A DNA stretch of 64,000 bases, from contig NZ_JAINZT010000004.1 of assembly GCF_020166515.1 (NCBI RefSeq), forward strand, positions 186,001 through 250,000, read 5' to 3'. Made by a program: the position numbers and the translations under genes. Positions within the stretch are counted from its first letter, which is position 1, and the number at the start of each line of letters is the position of its first letter. Below, one piece after another: positions 60,895 through 64,000 of the stretch. The stretch comes from Robertkochia flava. Its GTDB lineage: Bacteria > Bacteroidota > Bacteroidia > Flavobacteriales > Flavobacteriaceae. The notes under the pieces are model-generated. The model did no database searches. It saw only the letters and a program-made list of their open reading frames with translations, and was not told where the DNA came from.

Positions 60895-62412
60895 TTAGAA
60901 TTTGATCGAATAGCTCAGTACCCAGTTGGAGAGCTCGGTGTTGATGCCGGCCTGGGTATTCATGTTAGGATAAAGGGCCTGGTTGCGATCCCTGTCGCTG
61001 GTTGCCCAGGCAAAATCCAATTGGCTGCCCCCGAAATTGATCCCTGCACCGAGGGAGTATCCGGTGAGGTCCCCAATGGCATTACTATTTTGGTAAGGGG
61101 TTTCTTCGAACCGGTATCCGCCTCTGAAGCTCCAGGCGCCTAATCGGAATTCGGCCCCAAGTCTGAGGGAAGACACAGCCTTGAGCTCCTGGTTCATCAG
61201 GCTGTTCTGTTCTGCAAAGAAAGGGTCGTTGCTGGGGCGAAGACGGGCATTACTCATGTCCTGGTAGGTGTAATCCATACTTATCAATCCGCTTTTCCCA
61301 ACTACAATGGCTCCACTGGCCATATACTTGGAAGGAATACGAATGGAATAATCCGGAAACCTGTAAATAACATCAGGGTATACTTCGATGAGCTCAACTT
61401 GTCCGTTATCCGAATTCAGGAGGTCAGTATTGATGGCCTGCCAGAGTTCATCGGTTAGGTTGTACCAGGTAGGGGTTTGGTAGGAGGCTCCGAACCTTAG
61501 GCTTTCGCCCAGTTTTGCGATGATCCCTGCGTTTGCCGAGAAACCACTTCCGAAGGTTAAAAGTTCATTATCGAATTGAACGTATTGGAGAGGCGAATCG
61601 GGGTCGTAATTAAATTCGTCAAACCGAACGATCTTTCGCCGGTCTACGGCATGCAGGTTAATGCCTATTCCCATATACAGGTTGCTATTGTGCTGGGCAC
61701 CCATATTAAAGGTGAACTTACTGTCGGTTCCCCTTGTGATAATGCGTTGTTCCTGTTCAAGTCCGCTGCCAAGAATTGCGTTGGAAACATAGGTGTTGGA
61801 ATTGCTGCCTGAGGGGTTGATGACAAAAGCCTGGTAGCCCAGGAACCCCTGTTGCGCATTATACCCCAGGGAATTTCCGATATTGATATAAGCGTCTGTT
61901 ATGGTTTCTCCACTGAGTACGCTCAGATCGTCCGGGGAGAAGCCGTTCGCATTGGCGATGAAATAATCGGCTACCGACTGGGCGCCTCTTCCGCTTATAA
62001 AAATATCATTGTCAAAGTTGGTTTGTATGTCGTAGTTGAAGCCCATGGAAAACTTTTTCCATCCGCTTTTCTGATCCCGGTTATTGAATACCAGGACTCC
62101 ACCGGCCTGGTTCAGTTCGAAATTCGTATCTCTGTTTACCGACGTGGTATTTCCAAATCGGGCGACGTTTCTGTTTTGGTAGATCGATCCGGTAAAGGTG
62201 AACGTGGAATAATTGAATACCGCTGAAGCAGCAGGATTGTTATTCAGGGCAGAAAGGTCTCCCCCGAGGGCGCCAAAAGCCCCGCTCATCGCCTGGTATC
62301 GTGCTGTTCCCAGCAGGTTCGTGGTTCCCAGTGCGGTTACATCACTAATGTCCTGGCCATAAAGGGAAGACATAAGAAGTCCGGGGATCACTATAGATAG
62401 TAGTCTTTTCAT
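60895..62412 (-). CDS. OmpP1/FadL/TodX-type outer-membrane transport protein
   Basis: A 505-residue protein with a signal peptide (MKRLLSIVIPGLLMSSLYGQ). The mature start DISDVTALGTTNLLGTARYQ, then SGAFGALGGDLSALNNNPAA is the FadL/OmpP1 hatch pattern; the rest alternates beta strands, with a final strand ending LSNWVLSYSIKF (terminal Phe). Such channels carry hydrophobic compounds. It is 52 bases from the Gly/Trp-rich lipoprotein gene on the same strand. The ATG at 62412 is the family start. Confidence 0.9.
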   Translation of the reverse strand: MKRLLSIVIPGLLMSSLYGQDISDVTALGTTNLLGTARYQAMSGAFGALGGDLSALNNNPAASAVFNYSTFTFTGSIYQNRNVARFGNTTSVNRDTNFELNQAGGVLVFNNRDQKSGWKKFSMGFNYDIQTNFDNDIFISGRGAQSVADYFIANANGFSPDDLSVLSGETITDAYINIGNSLGYNAQQGFLGYQAFVINPSGSNSNTYVSNAILGSGLEQEQRIITRGTDSKFTFNMGAQHNSNLYMGIGINLHAVDRRKIVRFDEFNYDPDSPLQYVQFDNELLTFGSGFSANAGIIAKLGESLRFGASYQTPTWYNLTDELWQAINTDLLNSDNGQVELIEVYPDVIYRFPDYSIRIPSKYMASGAIVVGKSGLISMDYTYQDMSNARLRPSNDPFFAEQNSLMNQELKAVSSLRLGAEFRLGAWSFRGGYRFEETPYQNSNAIGDLTGYSLGAGINFGGSQLDFAWATSDRDRNQALYPNMNTQAGINTELSNWVLSYSIKF

Positions 62413-62464
62413 TTTTGAAGTTTTAAGTGGTTCGGATTGACAGATAGCCCTTGTATAACGGGAT

Positions 62465-63721
62465 TTAGTTATTTCCCCGGCCACCTCCGCGACTGCCTCC
62501 ACCGCGCGATCCGCCTCCTCTTGAGCCTCCGCCGCTGCTTCTCACAGATCCTCCGCCTCCGCCTCGGGAGTATCCTGAACCGGATCTTCCTGAACTACCG
62601 GAAGGACGGGCAGAAGGAGAGCGTCTGGAAGAATTGCTGCGGTTGTAATTGCCCGATGAGTTTGCACGTCCCGAAGGTCGGGAATATGCATCAGATCTGG
62701 AGTAAGGGGAACTCTGGTTATATCTCCGCTGCAATGTGGAGTTGCGATTGCCTGTGGAATACCCTCTGCTACCCACCCGAACTCCGGCAGAGTTGGAGTA
62801 ACCCCGACGGGTTTCGGCCTGTCGGTTACTGTATCCGGAACGGGTTGCAGCCGTAGTCCGGTTGCGGTCTGAGTACTGCGAGCTCCTTGCGGCGGTTCGG
62901 TTTCTGCCGGAATACTGGGAATTCCTTGCGGTGCTTCGGCGAACCGAGTCGGTGTAGTTTCTCAGGTCGTTGTAACGGGTGCTTCTCCTGGTGTTGGCAT
63001 AAGCATAGTTTGGAGATCTTCGATATGGGTTGTACCCGTAATAGGGGTAGCCCCAGCCGTATCCCCAACCCCATCCGGGACCATACCATCCGCCATACCA
63101 GCCCGCACCGTAAAAGCCTGCATAACCCCAGTAGGGAGAATTCCAGCCCCAGCCCCAGCCCCAGCCGGGACCGTACCAGCCGCCATACCAGCCATTCCAG
63201 CCACCGTACCAGCCGTTCCAGCCCCATCCGGGACCCCAGAACGGATCATACCAACCGCCCCAACCCCAGCCGGTGTTCACTATCGTGACATCCATGCCCT
63301 GTGGATTGTCTCCCCATCCGGGATTGCCCATTTGGTAATCCATGGCATAGTTAATATTCACCTGGGTGCTGTCTGTGACATCTGTACTGTCTACAGAGGA
63401 ATAGCCGTCGATATCTGTAAATACATCCTGCTCATCCATCTGGGTGATCATGCGATCCAGGGTTTGAGAGGTGTTACTGAAGTAATTTTCAAAATTGGTC
63501 ATGATATCAGGATCCGAAGTATTGTCCTGTGGTCGCTGATTGTTTTGTGATTGCCGGGTTTGCGGCCTGTCCTCTTCATAATATACAATATCATCGCTGT
63601 AGATGCCGTCATTCCCGTAATAAGAAGCGGCTTCAAATGAGCCGCAGGACACCACCAAAAAGGCCATGGCCATCAGGCTCAGGTAACGGTTTTTGAAAAG
63701 AGGAGTGTATGACGGTTTCAT
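62465..63721 (-). CDS. Gly/Trp-rich and Arg/Ser/Gly-rich lipoprotein
   Basis: A 418-residue protein. The signal MKPSYTPLFKNRYLSLMAMA continues to a lipobox SCGSFEA at about residue 26. About 125 mixed residues follow. Then comes a Trp/Gly/Tyr-rich repeat region (units such as GWNGWYGGW and YGPGWGWG, about residues 148-240), then a long Arg/Ser/Gly/Tyr region with SSQYSDRNRT-like repeats, ending RGGGSRGGGSRGGGRGNN. The protein resembles flavobacterial surface proteins that databases sometimes mislabel as prolyl-tRNA synthetase because of the neighbouring proS. No enzyme motif. Probably an extracellular or outer-membrane matrix-type protein. Confidence 0.8.
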   Translation of the reverse strand: MKPSYTPLFKNRYLSLMAMAFLVVSCGSFEAASYYGNDGIYSDDIVYYEEDRPQTRQSQNNQRPQDNTSDPDIMTNFENYFSNTSQTLDRMITQMDEQDVFTDIDGYSSVDSTDVTDSTQVNINYAMDYQMGNPGWGDNPQGMDVTIVNTGWGWGGWYDPFWGPGWGWNGWYGGWNGWYGGWYGPGWGWGWGWNSPYWGYAGFYGAGWYGGWYGPGWGWGYGWGYPYYGYNPYRRSPNYAYANTRRSTRYNDLRNYTDSVRRSTARNSQYSGRNRTAARSSQYSDRNRTTAATRSGYSNRQAETRRGYSNSAGVRVGSRGYSTGNRNSTLQRRYNQSSPYSRSDAYSRPSGRANSSGNYNRSNSSRRSPSARPSGSSGRSGSGYSRGGGGGSVRSSGGGSRGGGSRGGGSRGGGRGNN

Positions 63722-63747
63722 ATTGATATTTTTATTGTTGAACATAA

Positions 63748-63774
63748 CAAAATTAGTTAGTTTTGCCAAACTAA
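63748..63774. promoter_or_regulatory. Divergent promoter region between the Gly/Trp-rich lipoprotein and proS
   Basis: Plus-strand TAGTTTTG (63758-63765) followed by C and minus-strand TAATTTTG (63748-63755) are both -7 elements. The plus element lies within the palindrome TTAGTTTTGCCAAACTAA (63757-63774), which could be an operator. Confidence 0.5.
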
Positions 63775-63816
63775 TTACAGCATAAGGGATTCAATATTTA
63801 TGCCAAACTAAGGTAA

Positions 63817-64000
63817 ATGGGTAAGAAATTAACTAAAAGATCGGAAGACTATTCAAAATGGTATAACGAATTGGTTGTCAGGGCCGACCTTGCGGAGAAC
63901 TCCGGGGTTCGCGGTTCCATGGTGATCAAACCATATGGATATGCGATCTGGGAAAAAATGCAGGCGCAACTCGACAAAATGTTCAAGGAGACCGGGCATG
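63817..64000 (+). CDS. proS: Prolyl-tRNA synthetase, N-terminal part (cut by window edge)
   Basis: The first 61 codons are visible: [20 protein letters not shown], then [20 protein letters not shown] and [20 protein letters not shown]. This is the start of the eukaryote/archaea-like ProS found in Bacteroidetes, which charges tRNA-Pro. The ATG is at 63817. Catalytic motifs lie beyond the window. Confidence 0.92.
   Translation, partial: MGKKLTKRSEDYSKWYNELVVRADLAENSGVRGSMVIKPYGYAIWEKMQAQLDKMFKETGH

Overview
This window is a stretch of chromosome from a member of the Bacteroidetes, most likely a marine Flavobacteriaceae. The gene families support this: a type IX secretion (Por) sorting domain, DUF5606, DUF2795, DUF6588, a LETM1-related biofilm protein, 2TM-domain proteins next to a LytTR regulator, fused SecDF, and a SecA without the usual C-terminal zinc motif. 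Many genes are preceded by the Bacteroidetes -7 promoter element TAnnTTTG. I see no rRNA or tRNA gene, no CRISPR array, no insertion sequence and no phage, so this looks like core genome.

Layout. 1-6.6 kb: end of dapD, then ruvX, a tiny type IX cargo protein, def, DUF5606, an NRDE protein, mazG, a MATE exporter, a small acidic protein and a PAP2 phosphatase. 6.6-10.2 kb (minus): a four-gene envelope operon (GT2 transferase, doubled lipid-A-N-terminal-type protein, GT39 transferase, unknown membrane protein). 10.3-12.8 kb: meaB, an OsmC/Ohr peroxidase and aldose 1-epimerase. 12.9-17.9 kb: two ECF sigma factor loci with their own ECF-type promoters, and msrA and a DUF6249-like gene between them. 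17.9-32 kb (mostly minus): M14 peptidase, sterol-desaturase-like protein, histidine kinase, secA, DUF2795, cobalamin adenosyltransferase, a shrunken methyltransferase, an ABC-F ATPase and lnt. 32-41 kb: pssA, lptB, a CMD-family protein, tatC, kdsD, recQ, two enzymes with twin-arginine signals and a GNAT. 41-46 kb: a LytS/LytTR operon with three 2TM domains, a LETM1-related protein and DUF2911. 46.3-55.6 kb (plus): asnB, gyrB, DUF6588, mdh, secDF. 55.7-63.7 kb (minus): zinc-ribbon protein, a 610-base gene-free stretch with DnaA-box-like sites, DUF192, lgt, yidD, cysS, folE, an OmpP1/FadL-type porin and a Gly/Trp-rich lipoprotein; proS starts at the right edge.

How the genes work together. Envelope building dominates. 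Sec translocation (secA, secDF, yidD), lipoprotein maturation (lgt, lnt), Tat export (tatC, with two likely substrates nearby), LPS supply and transport (kdsD, lptB) and phospholipid synthesis (pssA) are all present. MeaB and the cobalamin adenosyltransferase both serve methylmalonyl-CoA mutase, whose own genes are not here.

The most interesting signals are regulatory. One is a divergent pair of matching ECF promoters (GTAACC...CGTC, same spacing) between an ECF sigma factor and a DUF6249-like gene. Another is a direct repeat that matches the AgrA/LytTR site in sequence and spacing, upstream of the LytS/2TM/LytTR operon. The third is a cluster of four DnaA-box-like 9-mers in the largest gene-free region, which could be a replication origin.
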